Below the pieces are notes generated by a model. The model made no database searches. It was not told the DNA's origin and saw only the letters and a program-made list of their open reading frames with translations. 64,000 bases of DNA from Betaproteobacteria bacterium (GTDB lineage Bacteria > Pseudomonadota > Gammaproteobacteria > Burkholderiales > Casimicrobiaceae): NCBI GenBank assembly GCA_005881895.1, contig VBCG01000057.1, positions 1-64,000 of the forward strand, read 5' to 3'. Below are positions 45,891 through 56,783 of this stretch, one piece after another. Position numbers and translations under genes: made by a program. Positions within the stretch are counted from its first letter, which is position 1. Every line of letters begins with the position of its first letter.

Positions 45891-47255
45891 ATGATTCGCC
45901 GCCTGCTTGCCCGCCTTATTCCCGGCCGGGCAGCGCGCAAACCGCGGGTCTACGGTCCTGAACAGCATTCCGTGCGGCGGGAACGCTTGTCCCACGCAGC
46001 GCGTACGGTGATCCGCCGCCTGCAAGACGAAGGCTTCCACGCGTACATCGTCGGTGGCGCGGTGCGCGACCTCTTGTTGGGCATCGACCCCAAAGATTTC
46101 GATCTGGCGACGAATGCCACGCCGGAACAGGTGAAGCCGTTATTTCGCCGCGCGTTCATCATTGGCCGGCGGTTTCGTCTCGTGCACGTGCACGTCGGCG
46201 CCGAGGTTATCGAGGTCTCCACGTTTCGCGCGGCGCAAGTGGGCGGCGACACGACCGATGAGCACGGCCGCCTGCTTTCCGACAACGTCTATGGCACGCA
46301 CGCGCAAGACGCGTTACGACGCGACTTTACGATCAATGCGCTTTACTTCGACCCTTCCGACGAATCGATCTGGGATTTCACCGGTGGCGTTGCGGACATA
46401 CGCGCGCGCCGTTTGAGGCTGATCGGACCGTCGGTCACGCGCTATCGCGAAGATCCGGTGCGAATGCTGCGCGCCGTACGATTGGCGGCAAAGCTGGGTC
46501 TCGCGATCGAGCGGAAGACTGCCGAGCCGATCACCCGCCTCGCGTCGTTGATGCAAAACGTGCCGCCGGCGCGGCTGTTCGACGAAATGCAGAAGCTTCT
46601 ACTGTCGGGCCACTCCGTCGAAACGTTGCGGAGCCTGCGCGCGCACGGACTTTCGCACGGCCTGTTGCCGCTTTTGGACATGATTCTCGAGCAACCACTC
46701 GGGCAGAAGTTCATCGATGTCGCCCTCGCCCACACCGACGCGCGCGTCCGCGAGGGCAAAGGCGTATCGCCGGCGTTCTTGTTCGCGACACTCTTATGGC
46801 ACGAGGTGCTGGCCAGCTGGACGCAGGCGAAGGCCCGCGGCGAGAAGCCGTTGCCCGCGCTGTTCGAGGCGATGGACAGCGTGCTGTCGCGCCAGGCCGA
46901 GCGGATCGCCATTCCACGCCGCTTCGAAGCGACCATCAAGGAAATCTGGTCGCTGCAGCCGCGGTTCGAGCAGCGCGCCGGCGCGCGCCCGTTTCGCCTG
47001 CTCGAGCATCCGCGCTTTCGCGCCGCGTACGATTTTCTCGCGCTGCGCGGCGAGAGCGGCGAAGTGGCGGGCCCGCTCGTCGAATGGTGGACGCGTTTCC
47101 AAACCGAAACGGCCGAAGGACGTGCCGCGATGCTCAAGCCCGAGGAAGCGCCGAAGAAAAAGCGCCGCCCGCGCGGTCGTGGCCGCAAGCGTGCCGCTGC
47201 GCTCGCCGACGCCGCGAAGGACAGCGCATCCACCGACGAGCCGACGTCAGATTGA
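45891..47255 (+). CDS. pcnB: Poly(A) polymerase I
   Basis: AYIVGGAVRDLLLGIDPKDFDLATNATPEQVKPLF; basic C-terminal tail KKKRRPRGRGRKR. Confidence 0.95.
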   Translation: MIRRLLARLIPGRAARKPRVYGPEQHSVRRERLSHAARTVIRRLQDEGFHAYIVGGAVRDLLLGIDPKDFDLATNATPEQVKPLFRRAFIIGRRFRLVHVHVGAEVIEVSTFRAAQVGGDTTDEHGRLLSDNVYGTHAQDALRRDFTINALYFDPSDESIWDFTGGVADIRARRLRLIGPSVTRYREDPVRMLRAVRLAAKLGLAIERKTAEPITRLASLMQNVPPARLFDEMQKLLLSGHSVETLRSLRAHGLSHGLLPLLDMILEQPLGQKFIDVALAHTDARVREGKGVSPAFLFATLLWHEVLASWTQAKARGEKPLPALFEAMDSVLSRQAERIAIPRRFEATIKEIWSLQPRFEQRAGARPFRLLEHPRFRAAYDFLALRGESGEVAGPLVEWWTRFQTETAEGRAAMLKPEEAPKKKRRPRGRGRKRAAALADAAKDSASTDEPTSD

Positions 47256-47764
47256 CACCTGCAATCGCCTACGTCGGCCTCGGCAGCAATCTTGCGCACC
47301 CGCGCCGTCAGCTGGCCCGCGCGCTCGTGCGTCTCGCCAAGCTGCCGCATACGCGCGTGCTTGCGGTATCACGCAATTTCGTGTCGGCGCCGATCGGCGC
47401 GACAGACCCGCAACCGGATTACGTCAACGCGGTAGCCCGATTGTCGACGTCACTCTCGCCCCGTGCGCTGCTTGCGCGGTTGCTGGCCATCGAACGGCGG
47501 CATGGACGGCGCCGGCCGGCCGGTACGCTTCCCAACGCGCCGCGGCCGCTCGATCTCGATTTGCTACTATACGGTCGCGTTCGCGTGCGTTTGCCGTCGC
47601 TCGTGTTGCCGCATCCGCGGATGCACGAACGGGCGTTCGTTCTGCGCCCACTCATCGACGTCGCGCCGACGACAACGATTCCCGGCCATGGACTCGCGCG
47701 GCGTCTGATTCGTAACGTGCGCGGCCAGCGGATCGCTCCGACGCGCGCCCATGTACTTCACTAG
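47252..47764 (+). CDS. folK: 2-amino-4-hydroxy-6-hydroxymethyldihydropteridine diphosphokinase
   Basis: TTG start overlapping pcnB stop; AYVGLGSNLAHPRRQL, RPLDLDLLLYG, LPHPRMHERAFVLRPL. Confidence 0.92.
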   Translation: MTPAIAYVGLGSNLAHPRRQLARALVRLAKLPHTRVLAVSRNFVSAPIGATDPQPDYVNAVARLSTSLSPRALLARLLAIERRHGRRRPAGTLPNAPRPLDLDLLLYGRVRVRLPSLVLPHPRMHERAFVLRPLIDVAPTTTIPGHGLARRLIRNVRGQRIAPTRAHVLH

Positions 47765-48033
47765 GGCCTGTTCACACTATATCTGCGAATGCGTGGCAGA
47801 GCGAAAATGACTCTACGCGAGGCGCGAAAGCGAAGGCGGGCCGAGCGCCCGGCGAGGTTTTGCAACGAAGCGAGGAGTCATTTTCGCCGCAACCCGAAGG
47901 GAACGGGCGCCCTGGGGCGCCACTCTGCGTTGCATTCCTCGCTAAGACGCTCGGTCTTAGCCTCGTCAAGCGCCTTGATTGGCGCCCCATGTCACCCGTT
48001 CGCATTCGCAGATATAGTGTGAACAGGCCCTAG
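47761..48033. mobile_element. MITE-like non-autonomous element, about 265 bp, perfect about 30-bp TIRs, flanked by CTAG (or TA) on both sides
   Basis: TAGGGCCTGTTCACACTATATCTGCGAATGCG at 47762-47793 and its exact reverse complement at 48001-48032; no transposase inside. Confidence 0.85.
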
Positions 48034-48039
48034 GCGACG

Positions 48040-48684
48040 ATGGAACTGGATCGCTGCCGCTACATCGTCGTCGAAGGGCCGATTGGCGCAGGCAAGACGA
48101 CGCTCGCGCGCGAGCTGGCGATCAAGCTGCACGGCGAGACACTGTTCGAGCAGCCGGACGAAAATCCATTCCTCGCGCGCTTCTACGATGACATGGCGCG
48201 CTTCGCGCTGCCGACGCAGCTCACGTTCCTGTTCCAGCGCGCCGATCAGTTGCGGGGCCTTGCCCAGCTTGATTTTTTTCGCCGGCCGACGATCGCCGAC
48301 TTTCTGCTCGACAAAGATCCGCTCTTTGCGCGTCTCAATCTTTCCGATGACGAATACGCGCTCTATGAAAAGGTCTACGCGCATTTGAAACCGCAGACGC
48401 CCACGCCCGATCTGGTCATCTATTTGCAGGCGCCGGTAACGACGCTGATCGAGCGCGTGCATCGCCGCGGCGTCAATTTCGAGCGCGCGATTCCGGCCGA
48501 TTATCTCGCGCGGCTCGCGGATGCCTATACGCGGTTCTTTTATCGCTACGAGGATGCGCCACTGTTGATCGTGAACAGCGAGCGTCTCAACTTCGTCGAC
48601 AATCCGCGCCACGTCGACTTGCTCCTGGAACGGATGACCGGCATGCGCGGTCAGCGCGAGTTCTTCAATCTTGGCTCCGGGTGA
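48040..48684 (+). CDS. Deoxynucleoside kinase family protein
   Basis: 214 aa; YIVVEGPIGAGKTTLARELA. Confidence 0.92.
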   Translation: MELDRCRYIVVEGPIGAGKTTLARELAIKLHGETLFEQPDENPFLARFYDDMARFALPTQLTFLFQRADQLRGLAQLDFFRRPTIADFLLDKDPLFARLNLSDDEYALYEKVYAHLKPQTPTPDLVIYLQAPVTTLIERVHRRGVNFERAIPADYLARLADAYTRFFYRYEDAPLLIVNSERLNFVDNPRHVDLLLERMTGMRGQREFFNLGSG

Positions 48685-49522
48685 CGAAAAGACCGGCGCC
48701 GGGTCGTATGGCGCAGCGCCAACGCGACCTGCACGGGTGACGGTGCCTGGGTTGCAGGCAATGGCGCGCGATGGAAAGCGAATCGCGATGTTGACCTGTT
48801 ACGACGCGAGCTTCGCGTCGTTATGTGACGACGCGGGCGTCGATATCCTGCTTGTCGGCGATTCCCTCGGGATGGTCATCCAGGGACAATCATCGACGCT
48901 TTCCGTGTCGCTCGACGAAACGCTTTACCACACGCGATGCGTCGTCGCCGGATCGAGCCGTGCGTTGGTCATCGCGGATCTGCCGTTCGGGACCTATCAG
49001 GCGAGTGCTGAAGCTGCGTACGTTGCCTGCAGCAAAGCGTTGCAAGCGGGCGCACAGATGGTCAAGCTCGAAGGCGGCGCCTGGCTTGCGGATACCGTTG
49101 CGTTTCTCACGCATCGCGGTATTCCGGTGTGCGGACATGTGGGGCTGCAACCGCAATCGTTCAACGTGCTCGGCGGCTATCGCGTCCAGGGCAAGACCGC
49201 CGGCGCCGCCGACGCGATGATCGCCGACGCGAGAGCGCTGGTCGCGGCAGGCTGTGCGATGCTGATCGTCGAATGTGTGCCGCGCGCACTCGGCGCGCGC
49301 GTGCAGCGCGAAGCGGGCGTCCCGGTAATCGGCATCGGCGCCGGCCCGGATTGCGCTGGGCAGGTGCTGGTAATCTATGACGCGCTCGGCATCACGCCGG
49401 GGAAGCCGGCGCGCTTCGTGCGCAATTTCATGAGCGGCCACGACAGTGTTGCAAGCGCGCTCGCCGCCTACGTCGCGGCCGTGCGTGAGGGGTCGTTTCC
49501 TGGGCCTGAGCACTGTTTTTGA
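48671..49522 (+). CDS. panB: 3-methyl-2-oxobutanoate hydroxymethyltransferase
   Basis: [35 protein letters not shown]; start uncertain. Confidence 0.95.
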   Translation: MAPGDEKTGAGSYGAAPTRPARVTVPGLQAMARDGKRIAMLTCYDASFASLCDDAGVDILLVGDSLGMVIQGQSSTLSVSLDETLYHTRCVVAGSSRALVIADLPFGTYQASAEAAYVACSKALQAGAQMVKLEGGAWLADTVAFLTHRGIPVCGHVGLQPQSFNVLGGYRVQGKTAGAADAMIADARALVAAGCAMLIVECVPRALGARVQREAGVPVIGIGAGPDCAGQVLVIYDALGITPGKPARFVRNFMSGHDSVASALAAYVAAVREGSFPGPEHCF

Positions 49523-49547
49523 ACGGGCCGAAGATAAGGGGGAACCG

Positions 49548-50405
49548 ATGGTCGTCATCCAAGCGGCGGACGCGTTGCGCGATCGCCTCGCGCAAGCGGA
49601 GCGCGTTGCATTTGTGCCGACAATGGGTAACTTGCACGCCGGGCATATGTCGCTGGTGGAAATCGCGCGCCGCCACGGTGATTGCGTCGTCGCCAGCATC
49701 TTCGTCAATCGGTTGCAGTTCGGCCCCAACGAGGATTTCGATCGGTATCCGCGTACGCTCGAAGCCGACCGCATCGAGCTCGAGCAACGCGGCGTCGATG
49801 TGCTGTTCGCGCCGCGCGAGCATGAAATGTATCCGGTGCCGCAACTGTATCGCGTGCAGCCGCCCCCGATTGCCGACGAGCTGGAGGGTGCGTTCAGGCC
49901 GGGATTCTTTCACGGCGTGTGCACGGTCGTCTTGAAGCTGTTCAACCTCGTGCAGCCGGATGTCGCCGTGTTCGGAAAAAAAGACCGGCAACAGCTGAAG
50001 ATCGTGCGCGGCATGGTGCAGCAGTTCAATCTGCCGATTCACATCGAATCCGCCGAAACCGTGCGTGCCGATGATGGGCTCGCGCTTGCATCCCGCAATA
50101 ACTATTTATCCGCGACGGAGCGCGTCGAAGCGCCGCGGTTGTACCGGACATTGCGCGCCATCGCCGACGAAATCGCCGAAGGCCGAACCGATTACGCGAA
50201 TCTGGAAGCGAGTGGCCGCGCCGATCTCGCGAAGCACGGCTGGAAAGTCGACTACATTGCCGTGCGACACGGCTTGGGATTGCGCATTCCCCATCCGGAA
50301 GGGCTCGACCATCCCCACTTGTTGATCGTGCTCGGCGCGGCAACATTGGGGTCGACCCGACTGATTGACAATGTGGACGTCGTCCCTAAGGATGGCGAGG
50401 ATTGA
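49548..50405 (+). CDS. panC: Pantoate--beta-alanine ligase
   Basis: [39 protein letters not shown] at 49548. Confidence 0.96.
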   Translation: MVVIQAADALRDRLAQAERVAFVPTMGNLHAGHMSLVEIARRHGDCVVASIFVNRLQFGPNEDFDRYPRTLEADRIELEQRGVDVLFAPREHEMYPVPQLYRVQPPPIADELEGAFRPGFFHGVCTVVLKLFNLVQPDVAVFGKKDRQQLKIVRGMVQQFNLPIHIESAETVRADDGLALASRNNYLSATERVEAPRLYRTLRAIADEIAEGRTDYANLEASGRADLAKHGWKVDYIAVRHGLGLRIPHPEGLDHPHLLIVLGAATLGSTRLIDNVDVVPKDGED

Positions 50406-50413
50406 TGCGCCCG

Positions 50414-51322
50414 TTATGGCGACTTCTTGCGCCTGAATGAACGGAGGGCGATGACGTTTCCCGCGACGGCCAACGCGACACCGAGCGCGGGCACGCTCGT
50501 CCACCGATAGCTTTCCAGAAAAGTCGAAAGCGTCAGCGCAACGACTGGCGTCGCGACGCCGATAAACGCCGACGGTCCGGCGCCGATCTTTTTCAACAGC
50601 GTCAGATACGCGCCGAATGCCGCAATGCTGCCCGCGAGGACAAGATAGGCGAACGAGAAAGCGTACATGGGCCGCAGATCAACGGTCCAGCCGATTTCCT
50701 GGAAAGACGCGGCGATTGCGACCACGATGGATCCATACAGCATCGCCCACGCAGTGCCAGGGAAAATCGGAATGGCATGCCTCTGATTGCGTACTGCAGT
50801 CGTGTTGCCCACGCTCGCGAGTACGGTGCCCGCGAGGCCGTAGGCGATACCGCGCCCGGCATCGTTGTCGCTTTGCGCTGCTGCAAGGTCGGGCAGGAAC
50901 AACAGCGCAACGCCCGCGACGCCGAGCGTTGCTGCAACGAACATGCGCATAGTCAGCGGCGTGCGATACACAAGCCACATGCCGATGGGATTCACGAACA
51001 CAATCGTCGAGAACAGAACCGCGACGAGGCCGGACGTGACGTATTGCTCGGCCATATAGAGGGCGACGTAATTGAAGCCGAAAAACGCCGCGCCTTGCAG
51101 CGCCAAAAAGCCATGATCGCGGGCGGTGAAGCGCAGCGAACGACGGGTCGCCAAGCACCAGACGATCAGCAGTGCACCTGCCGCCGCGAACCGATAGACG
51201 ACGGAGATCTGCGGTGCGACGGCGCCCAGTTGATACTTGATCGCGAGCCACGTCGAACCCCAGATCAGCGTAGCGGTAAGAAAGAGCGTCGTGCTGCCCG
51301 GCGCCGAAACAACGCGCATCAA
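50414..51322 (-). CDS. EamA/DMT superfamily transporter
   Basis: 302 aa, about 10 TM, IWGSTWLAIKYQLG, two EamA-like repeats. Confidence 0.9.
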   Translation of the reverse strand: MMRVVSAPGSTTLFLTATLIWGSTWLAIKYQLGAVAPQISVVYRFAAAGALLIVWCLATRRSLRFTARDHGFLALQGAAFFGFNYVALYMAEQYVTSGLVAVLFSTIVFVNPIGMWLVYRTPLTMRMFVAATLGVAGVALLFLPDLAAAQSDNDAGRGIAYGLAGTVLASVGNTTAVRNQRHAIPIFPGTAWAMLYGSIVVAIAASFQEIGWTVDLRPMYAFSFAYLVLAGSIAAFGAYLTLLKKIGAGPSAFIGVATPVVALTLSTFLESYRWTSVPALGVALAVAGNVIALRSFRRKKSP

Positions 51323-52398
51323 TTTCCGAGCGAACGCGAAAGGGCATCGATTTCGCGTTCCAGCCCTCGTTCGAAGGTCGAGCCACGTGGTTCTTTTCCG
51401 GCAAATCCCGTTGCGACATCGAGCCGTCCCGATTTCAGCGTAACGTTGGCCCAGCCGATGACCCGGTCACGCCACAGCAGGGGCAACGCGTAATAGCCAT
51501 AACGGCGTTTCACCGGCGGCGTGTAGGCCTCGAACCGATATTCCCAATCCCACAGGTGTGAAAAGCGGCGCCGGTCCCAGACGATGGGATCGAACGGTGC
51601 TAGCAACCGAACGGTGTCCGGCGCTTCGACGCGCGTGCGCTCGTCCGCAGGCCAAAGGTAGTCAACGCCATCCACGACGCCTTTTGCGACCCAATCGCTC
51701 CGGAACAACTGGGCCATTGCACGCATGCGCGTCGCTTCGGGAATGGAATCCTGCGTCACCATTGCCGCGAGTTGCCGCAACGATGCCATCGACAGCGGTG
51801 CATACAGCCGCACAAGCATTTGCAACAATTGCTCCGCGCGAAGCGGTAGCGGCAATCCCGATTCGCGCGCGGGTGCAACACCGTAGACCTTGACGCCGTT
51901 GTCTCGCCGCAGGACGCGGAGCTTGCCGCGATAGTGCAACGCTTCGAGCATGCGCGTTGTCGCCGCACTCGAGCCGCCCCAGCCGTTGACGACGCGCGCC
52001 GAACCGAGCGCGCGCGTCAACTCGCGCGGATGCGTCGGGCCGTTGCGCTCGATATGGTCGAGAATTTTCCGCGCGAGCGCAGGATGCTCACGCTCGACAC
52101 GCCACGTGTGGTGGCGCTGGCGCGGGTGCAAAAGATCGAGCGACGCCTCCGGCAACACGCCGTAGACGTGCACGAAGTCCTCGACGAGCGGCAGGTCGGG
52201 AAAACGTTCTACGAGATCGCCGGCGCGATAATCGACGACGCGATGACGCAGGATCAGGTCCTGTGCTCGGGCCGGCGCGCGGATCGGATCGATTTGCACG
52301 AATCCGAGCGTGCGAACGGCTGCAGCAAGATCGATGGGCTGAACCAACGTTCGTGTTACCGCATATGCGCGTAACGCTGCAAGCTTCAGCGGCACCAT
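51319..52398 (-). CDS. Winged-helix DNA-binding protein, YcaQ/AlkX-like putative DNA glycosylase family
   Basis: 359 aa; LGFVQIDPIRAPARAQDLILRHRV, RYGYYALPLLWRDRVIGWANVTLK. Confidence 0.82.
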   Translation of the reverse strand: MVPLKLAALRAYAVTRTLVQPIDLAAAVRTLGFVQIDPIRAPARAQDLILRHRVVDYRAGDLVERFPDLPLVEDFVHVYGVLPEASLDLLHPRQRHHTWRVEREHPALARKILDHIERNGPTHPRELTRALGSARVVNGWGGSSAATTRMLEALHYRGKLRVLRRDNGVKVYGVAPARESGLPLPLRAEQLLQMLVRLYAPLSMASLRQLAAMVTQDSIPEATRMRAMAQLFRSDWVAKGVVDGVDYLWPADERTRVEAPDTVRLLAPFDPIVWDRRRFSHLWDWEYRFEAYTPPVKRRYGYYALPLLWRDRVIGWANVTLKSGRLDVATGFAGKEPRGSTFERGLEREIDALSRSLGN

Positions 52399-52413
52399 CG
52401 CGAGCGCCGTCTC

Positions 52414-53580
52414 TTACGCCGCGCGCAGCGCATCGACGATCTTCATCCGTGCGGCACGCGCCGCAGGGAGAAAGCCGCCGGCGAACCCCATCGCCAGCGC
52501 GAAGGCGATCGATGCAACGACGATTGACGGCGTCAGCGTGAACGAGAACGCCACCTCGGCGAACGTCTGGAAGTTCGTCGTCGAAATCGACAGCGCCTGC
52601 ATGAACGACGCCGCGACCAGGCCGGCGACGCCACCCAACAAGCCCAGCAGCAACGACTCGCCGAGAAACGCGACGAGGATCGCATTTCGAGAAAAGCCGA
52701 GTGCGCGCAGCGTTCCGATTTCGGCGACTCTGGAGGCGACGCTCGCGTACATCGTGATCATCGCGCCGATGATGGCGCCGATCGAGAAGATCACCGAGAT
52801 CGACGTGCCGAGATAGGTGATGAATTTTGCCAGCGCTTCCGATTGGTCGGCGTAAAAGCGCTGCTCGCGTTTGGCCTCGACGGTCAAGCGCGGGTCGCTT
52901 TCGAGCGTCTGCTTCACCGAGTCGAAGCGGTCGCTGTCGACGAGCTTGAACAGTACCGACGAAAAGCCGGTGCGTCGAAACGCCTGCAACATCTGCTCGG
53001 CGTCGCCCCAAATTTCGGAATCGAAGCCGGTGCGGCCGGCATCGAACACGCCGACGACGATCCAGTCGCGCGACGCGAAACGCAGCGTTTCGCCAAGACC
53101 TGCGCCGCGGAAACCGCTCGCGATCGAGTGTCCGGCAATGACTTCGGACGTTCCGGGGTGGAACATCCGCCCTTCAACGATCTGCACCTGTGGCCGCAGC
53201 GTGAGCCCAGCCGGCGTGACGCCGCGAATCACGACGTTTGCTGATTTCCCGGTCGAGCGCTTCGGCAAGTTGATCAGCACGACAGGCTCCTTGGAGATCA
53301 GACGCTGCCCGTCCGCACCCGTTGCGATGTCGGGAAGACTCTCGATGACGCTCGCCTGCCGGCGATCGACGCCGCTTTGGACTTCGGTTTGGGCGCTGCG
53401 GCGAATGACGACGACGTTGTCGTCCTGCCCCGTCGAGACGAGCGTCTGCTCGAGTCCGGCCGCAAGCATCAACACCGTGGCGAAGACATAGACGACCAGC
53501 GCCATCCCGCCCGCCGTCAGAATCGTCGTCAAGCGGCGCGCGACGAGGTTGCGCGCAATGTAGTTGATGGGAATTGCCAT
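52414..53580 (-). CDS. FtsX/MacB-type ABC transporter permease
   Basis: 388 aa; N-terminal TM, periplasmic core, C-terminal 3-TM FtsX region (RVAEIGTLRALGFSRNAILVAFLGES). Confidence 0.92.
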   Translation of the reverse strand: MAIPINYIARNLVARRLTTILTAGGMALVVYVFATVLMLAAGLEQTLVSTGQDDNVVVIRRSAQTEVQSGVDRRQASVIESLPDIATGADGQRLISKEPVVLINLPKRSTGKSANVVIRGVTPAGLTLRPQVQIVEGRMFHPGTSEVIAGHSIASGFRGAGLGETLRFASRDWIVVGVFDAGRTGFDSEIWGDAEQMLQAFRRTGFSSVLFKLVDSDRFDSVKQTLESDPRLTVEAKREQRFYADQSEALAKFITYLGTSISVIFSIGAIIGAMITMYASVASRVAEIGTLRALGFSRNAILVAFLGESLLLGLLGGVAGLVAASFMQALSISTTNFQTFAEVAFSFTLTPSIVVASIAFALAMGFAGGFLPAARAARMKIVDALRAA

Positions 53581-53587
53581 CGGCCGC

Positions 53588-54745
53588 TCACGCGACGGCG
53601 CGCAGACCGTCGACGATACGCACGCGCGCCGCTTTCCACGCCGGGATGCATGCGGCGACGACGCCGATGAGTATCGCGGCAGCGAATTGCATCAACAGCG
53701 TGTCTTCGCTCACGAAAAAGATCGGAAACAGCGAGCCCATTGCGTCGGCGAAACCACGTGCCAGCGGAAAGGTCAGCGCAATGCCTGCGGCCCCGCCCAC
53801 CAACGCAATGGCGAGCGACTCGCCGAAGATCATGAGCGCCACGAATCCATTTCCGAAGCCGAGCGCTTTGAGCGTCGCATATTCGCCATAGCGCTCGCGC
53901 GCCGTCATCGCCATCGTGTTCGCCATCACAGCCATGATGATGACGATGACGACAAAGGACACCGCCTGGATCGCAAGGAGAATCGCCTCAGTCATCGCGA
54001 CGAAGCCCAATTGGAACGCCTTCTCCGTCTCCGTCAGCGTCTCGGCGAGCGAATTCTTGAATGTCGCGTCGATTGCCTCGGAGACTTCCGCCGCCTGCTG
54101 CGGGTCCTTGAGCTGCACGACGAATACGCCGGTCTGGTCGCCGCGACGGGGAAATTGCTTCTTTATCGTTTCATTCAGATAATCCCAGTGGAAGAAGAAC
54201 GTCGACTGATCGGTCCCCTTGTCGGCGCCGTCGTAGATGCCCCGCAGCGTGAACGTCCACGTCCCGGGAAAGATCGTCCCGCGAAGCGGGATTTGGTCGC
54301 CGATTTTCCACCCGTACAGCTCGGCGAGCTTGCGACCTGCGATCGCGCCGGTACGATCAGTGAGAAATGCCTTCCTTTCCTCCGGCGACAGCATATATTC
54401 GGGGTACATCTCGAGATACGACGGCGCACTGATGGCGAACTGTGGAAAAAAGTTGCGCTCGGAGATGTACACGCCGCCGAACCAGTTGGCCAACGCAACC
54501 GACGCGACGCCCGGAACCTGGCGAATCTTTTGTGCGTAGGTGAGCGGCATCGAGAACACGAGCGATACCGCGTTGCGCGTTACCAGGCGCGCCGACGAGC
54601 TGGCGTTTGCGCCCGCATACCACGCGTCGACGATTGTGCGCAGCAATCCGAACGCGGTGATTGCCACGACAATTCCGACAACCGTCAGAATCGTCCGAAG
54701 CTTGTGGCGGAGCGCGTTTTTCAGCACCAACAGTGCGACGTACAT
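53588..54745 (-). CDS. FtsX/MacB-type ABC transporter permease
   Basis: 385 aa; [31 protein letters not shown]. Confidence 0.92.
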   Translation of the reverse strand: MYVALLVLKNALRHKLRTILTVVGIVVAITAFGLLRTIVDAWYAGANASSSARLVTRNAVSLVFSMPLTYAQKIRQVPGVASVALANWFGGVYISERNFFPQFAISAPSYLEMYPEYMLSPEERKAFLTDRTGAIAGRKLAELYGWKIGDQIPLRGTIFPGTWTFTLRGIYDGADKGTDQSTFFFHWDYLNETIKKQFPRRGDQTGVFVVQLKDPQQAAEVSEAIDATFKNSLAETLTETEKAFQLGFVAMTEAILLAIQAVSFVVIVIIMAVMANTMAMTARERYGEYATLKALGFGNGFVALMIFGESLAIALVGGAAGIALTFPLARGFADAMGSLFPIFFVSEDTLLMQFAAAILIGVVAACIPAWKAARVRIVDGLRAVA

Positions 54746-54760
54746 GTCGATCCGTGCCGG

Positions 54761-55483
54761 TCAGTGGACGAGCACGCCCTTCTCGAGATGGATCATTCGG
54801 TGCGCCGCTTCGGCCGCCTTCGGATCGTGCGTCACCATGATGATCGTCTTGCCGAGCTCACGATTCAGGCGGTCGAGCAAGCCGAGAATCTCGGCCGCCG
54901 TCACGCGATCGAGATCGCCGGTGGGCTCGTCGGCGACGATCAACAACGGATCGGTGATGAGCGCGCGAGCAATCGCGACGCGCTGCTCCTGTCCGCCCGA
55001 CAACTCGTTGGGGTAATGATCCTGGCGATCGGTGAGTCCCACCAGCGCAAGCGCCATCTCCACGCGCTCGCGGCGCTCGGTGCGCGACAGCGACGTCAAC
55101 ATCAGCGGCAGCTCGATGTTCTGATATGCCGTCAATACCGGCATCAGGTTGTAGAACTGGAAGATGAAACCGACGTTGGCCGCGCGCCATGCCGCGAGAT
55201 CGACGTCGGCGAGCAACACAATGTCGACGCCGCCGATCCGCAACTCGCCCGACGACGGCTTGTCGATACCCGCGATGAGATTGAGCAACGTCGACTTACC
55301 GGACCCCGACGGTCCCATCAATGCAACGAAATCGCCGGGGAACACGTCGAGGTCGATGTCGAGCAAAACCGGAATGATCTGATCGCCGCGCGTGTAGTAC
55401 TTCGACAGTGAACGGATCGCAACGAGCGGTTGGACGCTGTCAATTGCAGCGTCAACGCGCGATTCAGAGATCGCGTCACTCAC
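54761..55483 (-). CDS. ABC transporter ATP-binding protein (LolD/MacB type)
   Basis: 240 aa; [44 protein letters not shown]. Confidence 0.95.
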   Translation of the reverse strand: MSDAISESRVDAAIDSVQPLVAIRSLSKYYTRGDQIIPVLLDIDLDVFPGDFVALMGPSGSGKSTLLNLIAGIDKPSSGELRIGGVDIVLLADVDLAAWRAANVGFIFQFYNLMPVLTAYQNIELPLMLTSLSRTERRERVEMALALVGLTDRQDHYPNELSGGQEQRVAIARALITDPLLIVADEPTGDLDRVTAAEILGLLDRLNRELGKTIIMVTHDPKAAEAAHRMIHLEKGVLVH

Positions 55484-55485
55484 CG

Positions 55486-56706
55486 CTATTTCGTCGCGAC
55501 CTTGACGAGCGAACCGCCGACGAGCTTGTCGTCAGGCCGCAGCACGGCCTTGTCGCCGGATTTGATATCGCCGGTTACCGCCGTCAGCTCGCCGATCTTC
55601 GCGCCCGGCGTGACGGGAACCGCGGTTACCTTGCTGTCTTTGACGACGAACACCACCGTCCGACCGTCGCGCTGCGCGAAAGCGTCGGGACTGACGGCGA
55701 CGAATGCCTTCTGCTGCTCCGGCGTCACGTCCTGCGACAGAAAGCTCACTTTCGCGCTCATCTCGGGCAGGACCCGCGGATCGATCGTGTCGAACTTGAC
55801 CTTCGTCATTACCGTCGCCTTCGCGCGATCGACCGTCGGCACCATCCGGCTGATGCGGCCCCGGAAGCGATCGTTCGGCAGCGCATCGAGCGTAATCTCG
55901 GCCGGCATGTCGACCTTGATTTTGGCGAGGCTCGATTCGGAAACGTCGGCTTCCACTTCGAGCGTGCTCATATCGGCCATCGTAACGACGGCGCCTTTCG
56001 AATCGGTGGCGCTGGAAAAAGGCGTCACCATGTCGCCTACGTTCGCGCTTTTCGACAAGATCACGCCGTCGAATGGCGCGCGGATCATCGTGTAATCGAC
56101 CGCGACGCCGGCGTTGCGCGCATTCGCTTGCGCGGCTCCGAGCGCGGCGCGCGCATTCGCGACGCCTGCGATTGCACGGTCGGCGCGCGCCTTTGAGGTG
56201 TCGGTCGCCGATTGCGAGACGAAACCCTTCGCGACAAGATCGACGTTGCGTTTGTGCTGCGCCTGCGCGTCGCGTTCCTCCGCCCACGCCTGCTCGAGCG
56301 CGGCTTGCGCGGCGCGGACGTTCGCGAGCGCGCTTTGCGATTGCGCTGCGACGTCGCGATTGTCGAGTCGCGCAATCAGGTCGCCCGCCTTGACGCGCGA
56401 GCCTTCGGCAACGCCGAGCCATTCGAGACGGCCCGTCGCCTTCGATGAAATCGCCGCCTTGCGCTGCGCGACCACGTAACCGGTCGAATTCAGCACGACG
56501 AATTGCTGTGACGGGTATGCCGTGACCACCGGTGTCGTCTGAACCGTCGTTACGCGCGGCTGCAGCGCGAACCATGCGCCGCCCGACAACACGATCGCGG
56601 CGAGGATTCCAAGCCAAATCCATTTCTTGCGCCGACGCCGCACGACAGGCGCTAGGCTGCGATCGATGCGGAGCTTCGATAGATCGGCGGGTGCGTTCTG
56701 GGTCAT
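55486..56706 (-). CDS. HlyD/MFP family periplasmic adaptor
   Basis: MTQNAPADLSKLRIDRSLAPVVRRRRKKWIWLGILAAIVLSGGAWFAL; lipoyl/barrel-sandwich halves and coiled coil. Confidence 0.92.
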   Translation of the reverse strand: MTQNAPADLSKLRIDRSLAPVVRRRRKKWIWLGILAAIVLSGGAWFALQPRVTTVQTTPVVTAYPSQQFVVLNSTGYVVAQRKAAISSKATGRLEWLGVAEGSRVKAGDLIARLDNRDVAAQSQSALANVRAAQAALEQAWAEERDAQAQHKRNVDLVAKGFVSQSATDTSKARADRAIAGVANARAALGAAQANARNAGVAVDYTMIRAPFDGVILSKSANVGDMVTPFSSATDSKGAVVTMADMSTLEVEADVSESSLAKIKVDMPAEITLDALPNDRFRGRISRMVPTVDRAKATVMTKVKFDTIDPRVLPEMSAKVSFLSQDVTPEQQKAFVAVSPDAFAQRDGRTVVFVVKDSKVTAVPVTPGAKIGELTAVTGDIKSGDKAVLRPDDKLVGGSLVKVATK

Positions 56707-56783
56707 GGCGGGCGCGCAAAAAAACAACGCCACAGGGGAACCTGGGCGCGTCTCGTATTCTACTCCGGTGCGAGCAGCAGCTT

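Noticed and set aside
46796-47251. Long N-terminal extension of the folK ORF
   Set aside because: Out-of-frame overlap with pcnB; FolK homology begins at about 47252
53564-55411. 615-aa plus-strand ORF
   Set aside because: Antisense to two clearly real ABC permease/ATPase genes; no domain recognised
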